DNA from: Acidovorax sp.
GTDB lineage: Bacteria > Pseudomonadota > Gammaproteobacteria > Burkholderiales > Burkholderiaceae_C
Reading direction: 5' to 3'
Assembly (NCBI RefSeq): GCF_021287135.1
Contig: NZ_JAJTBB010000020.1
Coordinates: forward strand, 89,765 to 153,764
Length of the DNA stretch: 64,000 nt
The notes beneath the pieces were generated by a model that made no database searches, was not told the origin of the DNA, and was given only the letters and a program-made list of their open reading frames with translations. This document shows positions 26,242 through 35,400 of this stretch, in pieces. A program made the position numbers and the translations under genes. Numbering within the stretch: position 1 is the stretch's first letter; every line of letters begins with the position of its first letter.

Positions 26242-26784
26242 ATGGCAGACCCCTTTTATGGCGAGATCCGCGCCTTTGCGTTCGACTTTGCCCCGGTGCA
26301 CTGGGCCTTTTGCCAGGGCCAGCTGGTGCCCATCTCGCAGAACACGGCGCTGTTCTCGGTGATCGGCATCCAGTTCGGCGGCAACGGCGTTTCGTCCTTT
26401 GGCCTGCCCAACCTGCAGGGCGTGGCCCCCATGGGCAGCGGCGACGCACCCGGCCTCACGCCCCGCACCGTGGGGGATTTGGCCGGCACGGAGTCGGAAA
26501 CGCTGCTGCCCAGCGAAATGCCGCAGCACACCCACGCAGTGACAGCGGAAGGCGCCAACGCGACGGCCGCCGTGCCGCAGGGCAATTTCCTGGCGAAAGG
26601 GCTGGTTCCCGGGGCGCGACCCAGCCCCCGGCCCACCTACGCGACCGGCGCGGCCACCACCGCGCTGGCGGCCAATGCGCTGGCGCCCTTCACGGGCGGC
26701 GGACAGCCGCACAACAACATGCAGCCTTATCTGGCGCTGAACTTCTGCATCTGCCTGTCGGGCGAGTTCCCCGTGCGCGGCTGA
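26242..26784 (+). CDS. phage tail collar / MdpB-family protein 3
   Basis: Encodes 180 residues: ADPFYGEIRAFAFDFAPVHWAFCQGQLVPI, LFSVIGIQFGGNGVSSFGLPNLQGVAP, MPQHTHAV, then GGQPHNNMQPYLALNFCICLSGEFP. The ribosome site GCCAGGAGG is strong. It is the most divergent of the three: NLQG replaces DLRG in the collar motif and it ends PVRG. It directly precedes the large IPTL-CTERM surface protein gene (48 bp), so the collar proteins and that protein are probably made together. Confidence 0.9.
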   Translation: MADPFYGEIRAFAFDFAPVHWAFCQGQLVPISQNTALFSVIGIQFGGNGVSSFGLPNLQGVAPMGSGDAPGLTPRTVGDLAGTESETLLPSEMPQHTHAVTAEGANATAAVPQGNFLAKGLVPGARPSPRPTYATGAATTALAANALAPFTGGGQPHNNMQPYLALNFCICLSGEFPVRG

Positions 26785-26831
26785 CACCCCGTCCCGTGCC
26801 CATCGCATTCACCGTTGTGAGAGCCCTTGCC

Positions 26832-29800
26832 ATGCACACCCTCCCAGCGCCCGTGTCGGGCAAAAAGACAGCGTCCCACTTCGTGCGCCTCTGGTTTGTG
26901 TGGCTCGCGGCCGTGCTGCTGGCCCTGGCCCTGCCCGCGCAGGCGGCCATCACGACGGGACTGGTGGACTTTGGTAGCGGCAATGCCCCGCCAGCGGGTA
27001 CGGCTCCCATCACCGGCAATATCAACGGCATTGCGTTTGATGGGGCCACGTCTGGCGATGCCCACGGATGGGTTTACGCCGCAGCTGCGGAATACACGAC
27101 CTGCGGCAACTGCGCATTGCAGGGTGATTTCGCTTTCCCGGAGGACGGGGGGGATAGCTCGCCTTCCACGGCGTATTTCCGGGCGGCGACCGGGGGCGAC
27201 ACCTTCAACGTGAGCGGCGTGCGCATCTACAGCTACGGCACCAACTCCACGATCACGGTGACGGGTTATCTGGGCGCCACGGAGATCAAAACGGTCACGC
27301 TCAATGTGACCCCGGGCTCCAGCCAGCTGGAGTCTTTCTACCTGGGCCTCACCGGCGTGGACTCGGTGAAGTTTGTGTCTGACCAGGACTGGTACTTCGC
27401 CATCGACGACCTGGGCATCGCCCCCACACCCACGGTGACCGGTATTTCGCCCACCGCCGGCCCTGCCGCAGGCGGCACCAGCGTCGCCATTACCGGCACC
27501 GGCTTCCTGGGCGTCAACGCCCCCACACAGACGGAGGTGAAGTTCGGCGCCGTCGCCGCCGCCACCACGACGGTGAACAGCGACACGCAGATCACGGCCA
27601 CCGCGCCCGCCGGCACCGGCACCGTGGACGTCACGGTCACAACGGCCGGGGGCACCAGCGCCACCAGCGCGGCCGATCAGTACACCTACGTCGGGGCGCC
27701 CACGGTGACCAGCATTTCGCCCACCAGCGGCCCCACGGCAGGCGGCACCACCGTCACCATCACCGGCACCGGCCTGGGCGGCGCCACGGCGGTGACCTTC
27801 GGTGCCACTGCGGCCACGGGTTTTGTCGTCAACAGCGCCACCCAGATCACCGCCACAGCGCCCGCGGGCACGGGGACAGTGGACGTGCGGGTCACCACGG
27901 CGGGCGGCACCAGCGCCACCAGCGCGGCCGACCAGTTCACCTATGTGCCGGCCCCCACGGTGACCGGCATCGCGCCCACCAGCGGCCCGACGGGCGGCGG
28001 CACCACCGTCACCATCACCGGCACCGGCCTTGGCGGCGCCACGGCGGTAACCTTCGGTGCCACTGCGGCGACGGGCTTCGCCGTCAACAGCGCCACCCAG
28101 ATCACCGCCACGGCGCCCGCGGGCACGGGGACGGTGGACGTGCGGGTCACCACGCCCAGCGGCACCAGCGCCACCAGTGCGGCCGACCAGTTCACCTACG
28201 TTCCGCCCCCCGTGGCCAACGCCGTGAGCGCCACTGTGGCCTACGGCAGCAGCAGCAACCCGATCACGCTGAACATCACCGGCACGGCGACCAGCGTGGC
28301 CGTGGCTTCCCCCGCCGGCCACGGCACCGCCGTCGCGAGCGGCGTGACCATCACCTACACGCCGGCCGCAGGCTACGGTGGGCCGGACAGCTTCACCTAC
28401 ACCGCCACCAACGGCAGCGGCACCTCCGCCCCCGCCACGGTGTCCGTCACGGTGAACCCGCCCACCATCGGGTACACGCCCGGCGCGCTGCCCAACGGCG
28501 CGGTGGGCGTGGCCTACAGCCAGTCCCTGGCGGGCGCCAGCGGAGGCACCGGCCCGTACACGTATGCGCTGACGAGCGGCAGCCTGCCGGCGGGGCTCAA
28601 CCTGGCGCCTGACGGCACGATCTCTGGCACGCCCACGGCCATCAGCAGCGCCAGCTTCACCGTGCGTGCCACCGACAGCAGCAGTTCCACGCCCCCTGCC
28701 ACCGGTCCGTACAGCAGCGCCAGCCAGCCGCTGACGCTCACCATCACGGCCCCCACGATCACGGTCGCTCCGACCACGGTGCCCAACGGCCAGGCAGGCG
28801 CCGCCTACAGCCAGACCGTGACGGCCAGTGGCGGCGCGGCGCCGTACACCTACGCGGTGACGGGCGGGGCCCTTCCGCCGGGCCTGGCGCTGAACACCAC
28901 GTCGGGCGCCATCACCGGCACGCCCACGGCGACCGGTGCATTCAACTTCACCGTGACGGCGACAGACAACGGCGGCTTTGCCGGATCCCGCGGCTACAGC
29001 ATGGCCGTGACTATTCCGTTCTTTACCCTGGACTTCAACGTGACGCCGAACCCGGTCGCGGGCGTGCCCTTCAGCCGGAATGTGGTGGCTGGAGGGGGCA
29101 CGGCGCCGTATGTGTACTCGATCTACGCAGGCGCCTTGCCGCCCGGGCTGGTGCTTTCCACCGCGGGGGTGATCTCTGGCACCCCCACCGCGGCGGGAGC
29201 GTTCAACTTCACCATCGTCGCGCGAGACTCCACGACGGGGGTGGGGTCGCCTTACGGCGTGGTGAGCAATTTCACCCTCACCGTCACGGCGCCGACGGTG
29301 GTGCTTTCGCCGGCCTCGTTGCCCAACACGGCGGTCGGCACGGCCTACCACCAGACGCTGACCGCCAGCGGCGGTGTGGCCCCCTACAGCTACGCCGTGA
29401 CAGCCGGTGCCCTCCCTGCGGGCCTGGTGCTGAACGTCTCCACGGGCGTGCTGTCGGGCACGCCCACTGCGGTGGGCGCCGCCAACTTCACGGTCACCGC
29501 CACCGATGCCAACAACTTCACGGGGGCGCAGGCGTACACGGTGACGGTGGCCCCCTCCGCCAATGCGGACCTGTCGGCGCTGGCGCTCAGCAGCGGATCC
29601 CTGGTGCCGGCCTTCAGCGCGGGCACCACGGGCTACACGGCCTCGGTGGCCCATGCAGTCACTTCGCTCACGGTGACTCCCACGGTCGCCGCCAGCGGCG
29701 CCACGGTGACGGTGAATGGAACGCCCGTGGCCAGCGGCGCCGCATCGGGCCCGGTCACGCTCAACATCGGCAGCAACCCGCTGACCGTGGTCGTGACGGC

Positions 29801-30365
29801 GCCCGACGGCACCACCACCAAGACGTACACGGTGTCCGCCGTGCGTGCGCCGTTGCAAAGCGTGGTTGACGGGGCCAGCGGCATGACGGTCTCCATCGCC
29901 AACAGCAGCCCCACCTGCACCTTCACCGCCACCTCGTTTGCGGCGGTGTCCTCGGTCGCCACCGCGCCGCCGGCGGGCTTCACGTTCCCGTACAACATGG
30001 CGGCCTTCACCGCAGCCCAGTGCGATCCGGGCAGCGTGCTGACCGTCACCCTCACCTTCCCCAGCCCCGTGCCGGCCGGCGCCGTGCTGATGAAGTACAA
30101 CGCGGCCGCCACGCCGCCGTGGCAGCCGTTCACGCCCACCATCAGCGGCAACCAGGTGGTCTACACGATCCAGGACGGCGGCGTGCGCGATGACGACGGT
30201 GCGGTGAACGGCCAGTTCGTCGACCCCGTGGTTCTGGCCGTGCCCCTGGCGGCCACCGGGATTCCCACCCTGAACGCCTGGGGCGTGTTGCTGCTGTCGG
30301 TCCTGGCCGGCGTGCTGGGGTGGTGGCAGCAGTGGCGGCGGCAGCTGCCGCACCGCCGCCTGTGA
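26832..30365 (+). CDS. large IPT/TIG and Ig-repeat surface protein with IPTL-CTERM anchor
   Basis: Encodes 1177 residues. Signal peptide to about 37; a beta-rich N-terminal domain (about 38-195) with CGNC; three IPT/TIG repeats (about 200-455), of which the second and third are nearly identical 85-residue units; an Ig-like domain (about 459-540); four putative-Ig (He_PIG) repeats such as GALPAGLVLNVSTGVLSGTPT (about 544-905); a cadherin-like beta-sandwich (about 911-1008); a choice-of-anchor U-type domain (about 1015-1140); and IPTLNAWG at 1144, a hydrophobic segment and basic tail. This matches the IPTLxxWG sorting signal handled by exosortase H. It is predicted to be a surface-anchored adhesin or fibre. 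Confidence 0.88.
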   Translation: MHTLPAPVSGKKTASHFVRLWFVWLAAVLLALALPAQAAITTGLVDFGSGNAPPAGTAPITGNINGIAFDGATSGDAHGWVYAAAAEYTTCGNCALQGDFAFPEDGGDSSPSTAYFRAATGGDTFNVSGVRIYSYGTNSTITVTGYLGATEIKTVTLNVTPGSSQLESFYLGLTGVDSVKFVSDQDWYFAIDDLGIAPTPTVTGISPTAGPAAGGTSVAITGTGFLGVNAPTQTEVKFGAVAAATTTVNSDTQITATAPAGTGTVDVTVTTAGGTSATSAADQYTYVGAPTVTSISPTSGPTAGGTTVTITGTGLGGATAVTFGATAATGFVVNSATQITATAPAGTGTVDVRVTTAGGTSATSAADQFTYVPAPTVTGIAPTSGPTGGGTTVTITGTGLGGATAVTFGATAATGFAVNSATQITATAPAGTGTVDVRVTTPSGTSATSAADQFTYVPPPVANAVSATVAYGSSSNPITLNITGTATSVAVASPAGHGTAVASGVTITYTPAAGYGGPDSFTYTATNGSGTSAPATVSVTVNPPTIGYTPGALPNGAVGVAYSQSLAGASGGTGPYTYALTSGSLPAGLNLAPDGTISGTPTAISSASFTVRATDSSSSTPPATGPYSSASQPLTLTITAPTITVAPTTVPNGQAGAAYSQTVTASGGAAPYTYAVTGGALPPGLALNTTSGAITGTPTATGAFNFTVTATDNGGFAGSRGYSMAVTIPFFTLDFNVTPNPVAGVPFSRNVVAGGGTAPYVYSIYAGALPPGLVLSTAGVISGTPTAAGAFNFTIVARDSTTGVGSPYGVVSNFTLTVTAPTVVLSPASLPNTAVGTAYHQTLTASGGVAPYSYAVTAGALPAGLVLNVSTGVLSGTPTAVGAANFTVTATDANNFTGAQAYTVTVAPSANADLSALALSSGSLVPAFSAGTTGYTASVAHAVTSLTVTPTVAASGATVTVNGTPVASGAASGPVTLNIGSNPLTVVVTAPDGTTTKTYTVSAVRAPLQSVVDGASGMTVSIANSSPTCTFTATSFAAVSSVATAPPAGFTFPYNMAAFTAAQCDPGSVLTVTLTFPSPVPAGAVLMKYNAAATPPWQPFTPTISGNQVVYTIQDGGVRDDDGAVNGQFVDPVVLAVPLAATGIPTLNAWGVLLLSVLAGVLGWWQQWRRQLPHRRL
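27693..28202 (+). repeat. two tandem 255-bp IPT-repeat units
   Basis: Two head-to-tail copies, about 27693-27947 and 27948-28202, nearly identical at the DNA level (most differences are single bases), each encoding one 85-residue IPT/TIG module. The neighbouring first module is clearly more diverged, pointing to a recent duplication of this unit. Prone to copy-number change by recombination. Confidence 0.8.
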
Positions 30366-30464
30366 GGCGCGCGCCTGCAAAGGGCGGCGGCGGCCGCGGT
30401 GCCCCGCTGCCGCGCCCTGACTCCGTACGGTAGGCCGCTGCCGCCAATACCCTGCCTAGCGACC

Positions 30465-31097
30465 ATGCCCACAGTCCCGCTCTACTCGCCCTCGCTGCCC
30501 GCCACCTCCGCCACCTCGGTCACCCGCGCCGACCGCGAGCGGCTGGGCGGCCACCGCGGCCGGGTGGTCTGGCTGACCGGCCTGTCTGGTGCCGGCAAGT
30601 CCACCCTGGCCCACGCCCTGGAGCGCGAGCTGCACGGGCTGGGCCGGCGCACCTACCTCCTGGACGGCGACGCCATCCGCCAGGGCCTGAACCGGGATCT
30701 GGGTTTCTCGGACGCGGACCGCGCCGAGAACATCCGGCGCATCGCGCAGGTGGCGCGGCTTTTCGTGGATGCGGGGGTCATCGTGATCGTGGCCTTCATC
30801 TCGCCGTTCCGGGCCGAACGGGACGCCGCACGGGGGCTGTTTGCGCCCGGTGATTTCCTGGAAGTCTTTGTGGACGTGCCCCTGGCCGTCGCCGAGCAGC
30901 GCGACCCGAAGGGCCTGTACCGCCGGGCCCGCGCAGGCACGCTGGCGCAGTTCACCGGGATCGATTCGCCCTACGAGCCGCCGCTGGCGGCCGACCTGGT
31001 GCTGCCCACGCACCTGTGGAGCGTGGAGCAGTGCGTGCGCGGCCTGGTGGAGCGGCTGGATACCGCCGGCCCCCGCAACGTTGCCGCCACAGACTGA
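30465..31097 (+). CDS. cysC: adenylyl-sulfate kinase
   Basis: Encodes 210 residues. Phosphorylates APS to PAPS, the sulfate donor for reduction or for sulfotransferases. P-loop [41 protein letters not shown] and [17 protein letters not shown] are the APS kinase signatures; [24 protein letters not shown] completes the core. The start MPTVPLYSP gives the normal size. It lies apart from any cysDN (ATP sulfurylase) genes, between two surface-protein genes and overlapping an AraC regulator by 1 bp. That placement allows a link to sulfated surface material, which is only a guess. Confidence 0.93.
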   Translation: MPTVPLYSPSLPATSATSVTRADRERLGGHRGRVVWLTGLSGAGKSTLAHALERELHGLGRRTYLLDGDAIRQGLNRDLGFSDADRAENIRRIAQVARLFVDAGVIVIVAFISPFRAERDAARGLFAPGDFLEVFVDVPLAVAEQRDPKGLYRRARAGTLAQFTGIDSPYEPPLAADLVLPTHLWSVEQCVRGLVERLDTAGPRNVAATD

Positions 31098-32170
31098 TGC
31101 CGCACCGCCCCAACTCTTTGCCCTCCACCGTCTTCACCACCGATGTCCTGCAGGGCGAACAGCGCTTCGAAGCCTGGCGCAGCAGCATTGCAGTCATCTT
31201 CGACGTGGCGCCGCTAGCGCACGACGGGCTGGACCGTTTCCAGGCGTCCGTCACCGCCCACCACCTCGGCGCGCTGCTCGCGGGCGACCTGCACTTCAGC
31301 TCACAGCAGTTCTCGCGCAGCGCCGCGCGCGTAGCGCGTGACGGGGTGGACCACTACCTGGTGCAGTGGTACCGCAGCGGCGGCTTCGTGGGCCAGCACG
31401 ATGACCATGCCGACATGCAGGTGCGCGCCGGCGACATCACGGTGTTCGACCTGGGACGCACGCAGCGCACGCACGCGGCCCCCTCGCACGTGCTGTCGCT
31501 GGTCGTGCCGCGCGAAACCCTGGGCGAGGCGCTGGGAGGCGCCACCCTGGCGGACCTGCACGGCGCGGTGCTGCGCCAGGGCACCGTGCTCAACGGGCTG
31601 CTGAGCGACTACCTGCGGTCGCTGCACCAGCGCCTGCCGGAGGTGACCCTGGCCGAGGCGCCGGCCGTGGTGCAGGCCACCGCCCAGATGCTGGCCGCCT
31701 GCCTGCGCCCCAACCAGCGCACGCTGGCGCAGGCCCGCGAAGAGGTGCAGGGCGTCACCCTGGCGCGCATCCAGCGGCACATTGCGCAAAACCTGGGCAC
31801 GCCGCTCAGCCCCGAGCTGCTGTGCCGCACCTTCGGCATCTCGCGCAGCCTGCTGTACCGCCTGTTCGAGCCGCTGGGGGGCGTGGCGCACTATGTGCAG
31901 CAGCGGCGCCTGGCGCGCGCCTTCCACGCGCTGGCCAACCCGGCCAACCGCCGGTTGCGCGTGGCCGAGATTGCCTCGCGCACCGGCTTTGCCAGCGAAG
32001 CGCACTTCAGCCGGGCCTTCCGCGCGGCGTTCGGCCTCACGCCGAGCGACGTGCGTGCCACGGCCGGCCGCGCCAGCGCCGGAGGGGCCGCCGGGGCCCG
32101 CGGCGACGGCTTCGGCCGGGACGCCACCGCGGAATACGCAGACTGGGTGCGCGGCCTGCAGCCGGCCTGA
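31097..32170 (+). CDS. AraC-family regulator
   Basis: Encodes 357 residues. The N-terminal about 200 residues form an AraC-binding-like cupin region (SSQQFSRSAARVARDGVDHYLVQWYRSGGF; VRAGDITVFDLGR). The C-terminal about 110 residues are the double helix-turn-helix: LSPELLCRTFGISRSLLYRLF and VAEIASRTGFASEAHFSRAFRAAFGLTPSDVR. It starts at TGATG, sharing one base with the cysC stop, so it is coupled to it. It resembles the OxyR-independent ligand-responsive regulators of aromatic or amide catabolism, but its ligand is unknown. It is the only regulator in the surface-protein cassette. Confidence 0.9.
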   Translation: MPHRPNSLPSTVFTTDVLQGEQRFEAWRSSIAVIFDVAPLAHDGLDRFQASVTAHHLGALLAGDLHFSSQQFSRSAARVARDGVDHYLVQWYRSGGFVGQHDDHADMQVRAGDITVFDLGRTQRTHAAPSHVLSLVVPRETLGEALGGATLADLHGAVLRQGTVLNGLLSDYLRSLHQRLPEVTLAEAPAVVQATAQMLAACLRPNQRTLAQAREEVQGVTLARIQRHIAQNLGTPLSPELLCRTFGISRSLLYRLFEPLGGVAHYVQQRRLARAFHALANPANRRLRVAEIASRTGFASEAHFSRAFRAAFGLTPSDVRATAGRASAGGAAGARGDGFGRDATAEYADWVRGLQPA

Positions 32171-32311
32171 CGCCTCCCGCCGCCGCCGGGAGACGGGAGA
32201 CGGCCAGTCAAGAAACGCTGGACGCCCAGTCAAGCCGCGCGGGCCAGGCACCCGCAAGATCGCAGGCATTCCCCGGCACCGTGGCCGGCAGGGTGCGGTG
32301 CGCACTGTTGC

Positions 32312-32375
32312 TTGCTATTAAAAATATAGCTTATTGCGCTTGTCCGATGGGCGCAGGAGCTTGTTTTGATGCCAA
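32312..32375. repeat. dispersed ~65-bp palindromic repeat, copy 3 of 6
   Basis: TTGCTATTAAAAATATAGC, then TTATTGCGCTTGTCC and GGGCGCAGGAGCTTGTTTTGATGCC. The last block matches the inverse complement of the copy at 56028-56083 (TGTTTTGATGCC), defining a subfamily. It lies in the 277-bp gap between the AraC gene and the second surface protein; the rest of that gap shows nothing clear. Confidence 0.7.
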
Positions 32376-32447
32376 AGCACGAGGCCCATGCGGTGCCGGG
32401 GGGTGCGCTTTGCACCGTTACCCCCACTGCAGGACACCTCCGCGCCC

Positions 32448-35400
32448 ATGAGAACCTTGATCTACCGACTTGCTGCCCTGCTGATGGCAGCCTTCGCGTT
32501 GTGCGGCCCGGCTGCCGCCTACATGCTGTTCGATGACTTTGCGCACGTCTACAACGTAACCCTGGTCAGCGGCAGCGGCCAATGGCTGGGCAACCGCATC
32601 GCCGTGGGGCCGAACCCGGTGACAGTCGAGGAGGTAAAGATCAATGTTGCCTCCCGTTCGGGCACGGGCCGGTTGGACATGCAGGTCTGCGAAGAAGGCA
32701 GCAACACCACCCCTGTCAACTGCGAGCCCTTCGCCATGGACCAGCTCAGCTACGGCGAGCGTACCTTCACAGGCACATTCACGGCGGCCGCCAACTCGAA
32801 CTTGTGGGTGATCCTGCGGCCTGAAGTGGGCGTCCCCTCCAGCTACACCCTTGCGCTGGCGGCGGACGATAACTTCGGCCTATTCAGTGAGAACGGCGGC
32901 ACTACGTGGCGTACGGGCGAGAGCACCGTCTCGATGCGCGTGCGCGGCGTGGTGGCGATGCCGCCCACGGTGGTCGGCATCGCGCCGGCCGAGGGGCCCA
33001 CAGCGGGCGGCACCCCGGTCGTGATCAGCGGCAGCCAGCTGTCCGATGTGCGCGCGGTGCGCTTTGGCGGTCAAAACGCCGCCAGTTTCACGGCCGAGAG
33101 CGACACGCGCCTGGTGGCCACTACCCCTGCAGGCCCTGCAGGCCTTGCCGTGGTGGAACTGGTCAATGACTTCGGTACAGCCGCCAGCGCTACCAGCTTC
33201 AATTACGTGAACCGCGCGGCGCCCAGCATTGCCAGCGTGCAGCCCGCGCAGGGGCCGGCCAGCGGTGGCACGCAAGTCGTGATCCACGGCGCGGATTTCG
33301 ATTCAGTGACTGCGGTACGTTTTGGCGGAACGGCCGTTGGTTTTACAGCCAACGGATCCCAGATCACCGCCATCACGCCTGCCATGGCTCCTGGGCCGGT
33401 GGCCGTGGAGGTTGCGACACCTTTTGGCACCGCCACCGGTTCCTTCTCCGCGCTGGGCGCGCCCACGCTTTCCAATGTGTCGCCGGGCTACGGGACGCAG
33501 GCGGGCGGCACCCTGGTCACCATCACCGGCTCCGGTCTGGCCACCACCACAGGCGTGACCTTTGGCGGCACCAGTGCCAACAGCGTCACAGTGGTGAATG
33601 ACGGCCAGATCACCGCCGTGACGCCGGCCAGCACCGGTGCGAGCGTGGTGCCCATGGTGGTCACCACGCTGGGCGGAACCTCGAACCCTGTCATTTTCGA
33701 GTACACCGCGGTACCGGTGCTGGACAGCATCAGTCCCGCACAAGTGTCTGTCGCCGGTGGCTCCACCGTCACGCTCAACGGACAGAACCTGGCCGGTGCT
33801 TCCGTCTCCGTCGACGGCATGGGGATCAGCTGGATCAGCCGCACCGCGACCCAGATCACCTTCACAGCCCCCGCACGTTCTGCGGGGAGCTCCGAGGTGC
33901 GCGTGACCAGCCTGGGGGGCAGCAGCCAGCCACTGGTGCTGACTTACGTGGGGCCACCCAGCGTGTCTGGCGTGCAACCCGCCGCAGGACCGGTGGCCGG
34001 TGGAACGGCCGTGCTGGTGTACGGCCAGGGCTTCCTGGGCACCTCGTCTGTCGCTTTTGGCGGTACGCCCGCCCCACAGTTCACCGTGGTCAGCGACACA
34101 CTGATCGATGCCGTGGCGCCTGCGCATGCGGCTGGCGCGGTGTCGCTGGTCGTGACCACGGTCGGCGGGACTGGCAACGTGGGCTACACCTACAACTACC
34201 CGCAGCCCACCGTTTCCGGATTTGCCCCGCAAACCGGTCCGGTCCCGGGCGGCACGGCCGTCACTATCACGGGCACCGGCTTCACCGGCGCGTTGGGCGT
34301 GCGCTTTGGCGGGACGCTGGCGCCCAGCATGACGGTGCGCAGCGACACACAGATCACTGCCACCACGCCAGCCGGCACGCCGGGCAATGCCGTGGTGTCC
34401 GTGGTCACCCCCGGCGGCCAGACGGACGCCAGCGCCCGGTTCACGTACGTGACGACCCCCACCCTGACGGCTGTGCAACCGTCCAGCGGGCCTGTTGCGG
34501 GCGGCACCCAGGTCCTCCTCAGCGGCAGCGGCTTCACTGGCGCCACGGCTGTCAGCTTCGGCGGCACGCCCGCGCCGTCGTTCACGGTGAACGGCGACAG
34601 CCAGATCACCGCTACCGCACCGGCGCACGCAGCGGGCAATGCGGCCGTGCAGGTCACCACGCCGGGCGGCGTGGCCTCGGGCGCGACCTTCGCCTACGTG
34701 GCCGCGCCCGTCATCACGGCAGTGCAGCCCAACCGCGGGCCTTTGGCGGGCGGCTCCACTGTGTTGATCTCGGGAAGCGGCTTGTCCGGCGTCGTCGACG
34801 TGCGTTTTGGAGGCACTGCCGCAATCGGCTGGACGGTGCTCAGCGACAGCCAGCTCAACGTGACCCTTCCCGACCATGCGGCAGGCGCCGTGCCGTTGGA
34901 GGTTGTGACGCACAGTGGCACCGCCGCCGGCGGGACCTTCACCTTTGCGCCGCCGCCCGCCATCACCGGGTTGGCTCCGGACGCCGGCCCAGCCGGCCAG
35001 GCCACGCCGGTCGTCATCACGGGCACCGGGTTCACCGGCGCCATTGTGGTGGGGTTTGGTACCGCGCTCGCGCCGTCCTTCACCGTGGACAGCGACACGC
35101 AGATTACCGCCACCACGCCCGGCTCGCAGCCCCCTGGCAGCGTTCCGGTGAAGGTCGCCACGCCCGCAGGCAGCGCCACCAGCGCCATGAGCTACCTGTT
35201 CGCCCCCACGCCGGTGGTCAGCGCCGTGACGCCCCTGCAGGGGCCGGCCACAGGCAGTGCCACCGTCACCCTCACGGGCAGCGGCTTCACCCGCGCCACC
35301 GAGCTGCGCTTCGGCACCGTCCCCGCCGCCAGCTTCACCGTGGACAGCGACACGCAGATCACCGCCGTCACCCCCGCGCACGCGGCCGGCACTGCCGCGC

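Noticed and set aside
25177-26784. A prophage or tailocin
   Set aside because: Only collar-type proteins are present; no capsid, baseplate, sheath, lysis or integrase genes lie around them, and MdpB operons of this kind occur outside phages.
26727-30380. Long minus-strand frame opposite the first giant surface protein (1217 codons)
   Set aside because: It is an antisense shadow of the repeats; no recognisable domain or ribosome site, while the plus strand shows signal peptide, Ig modules and sorting motif.
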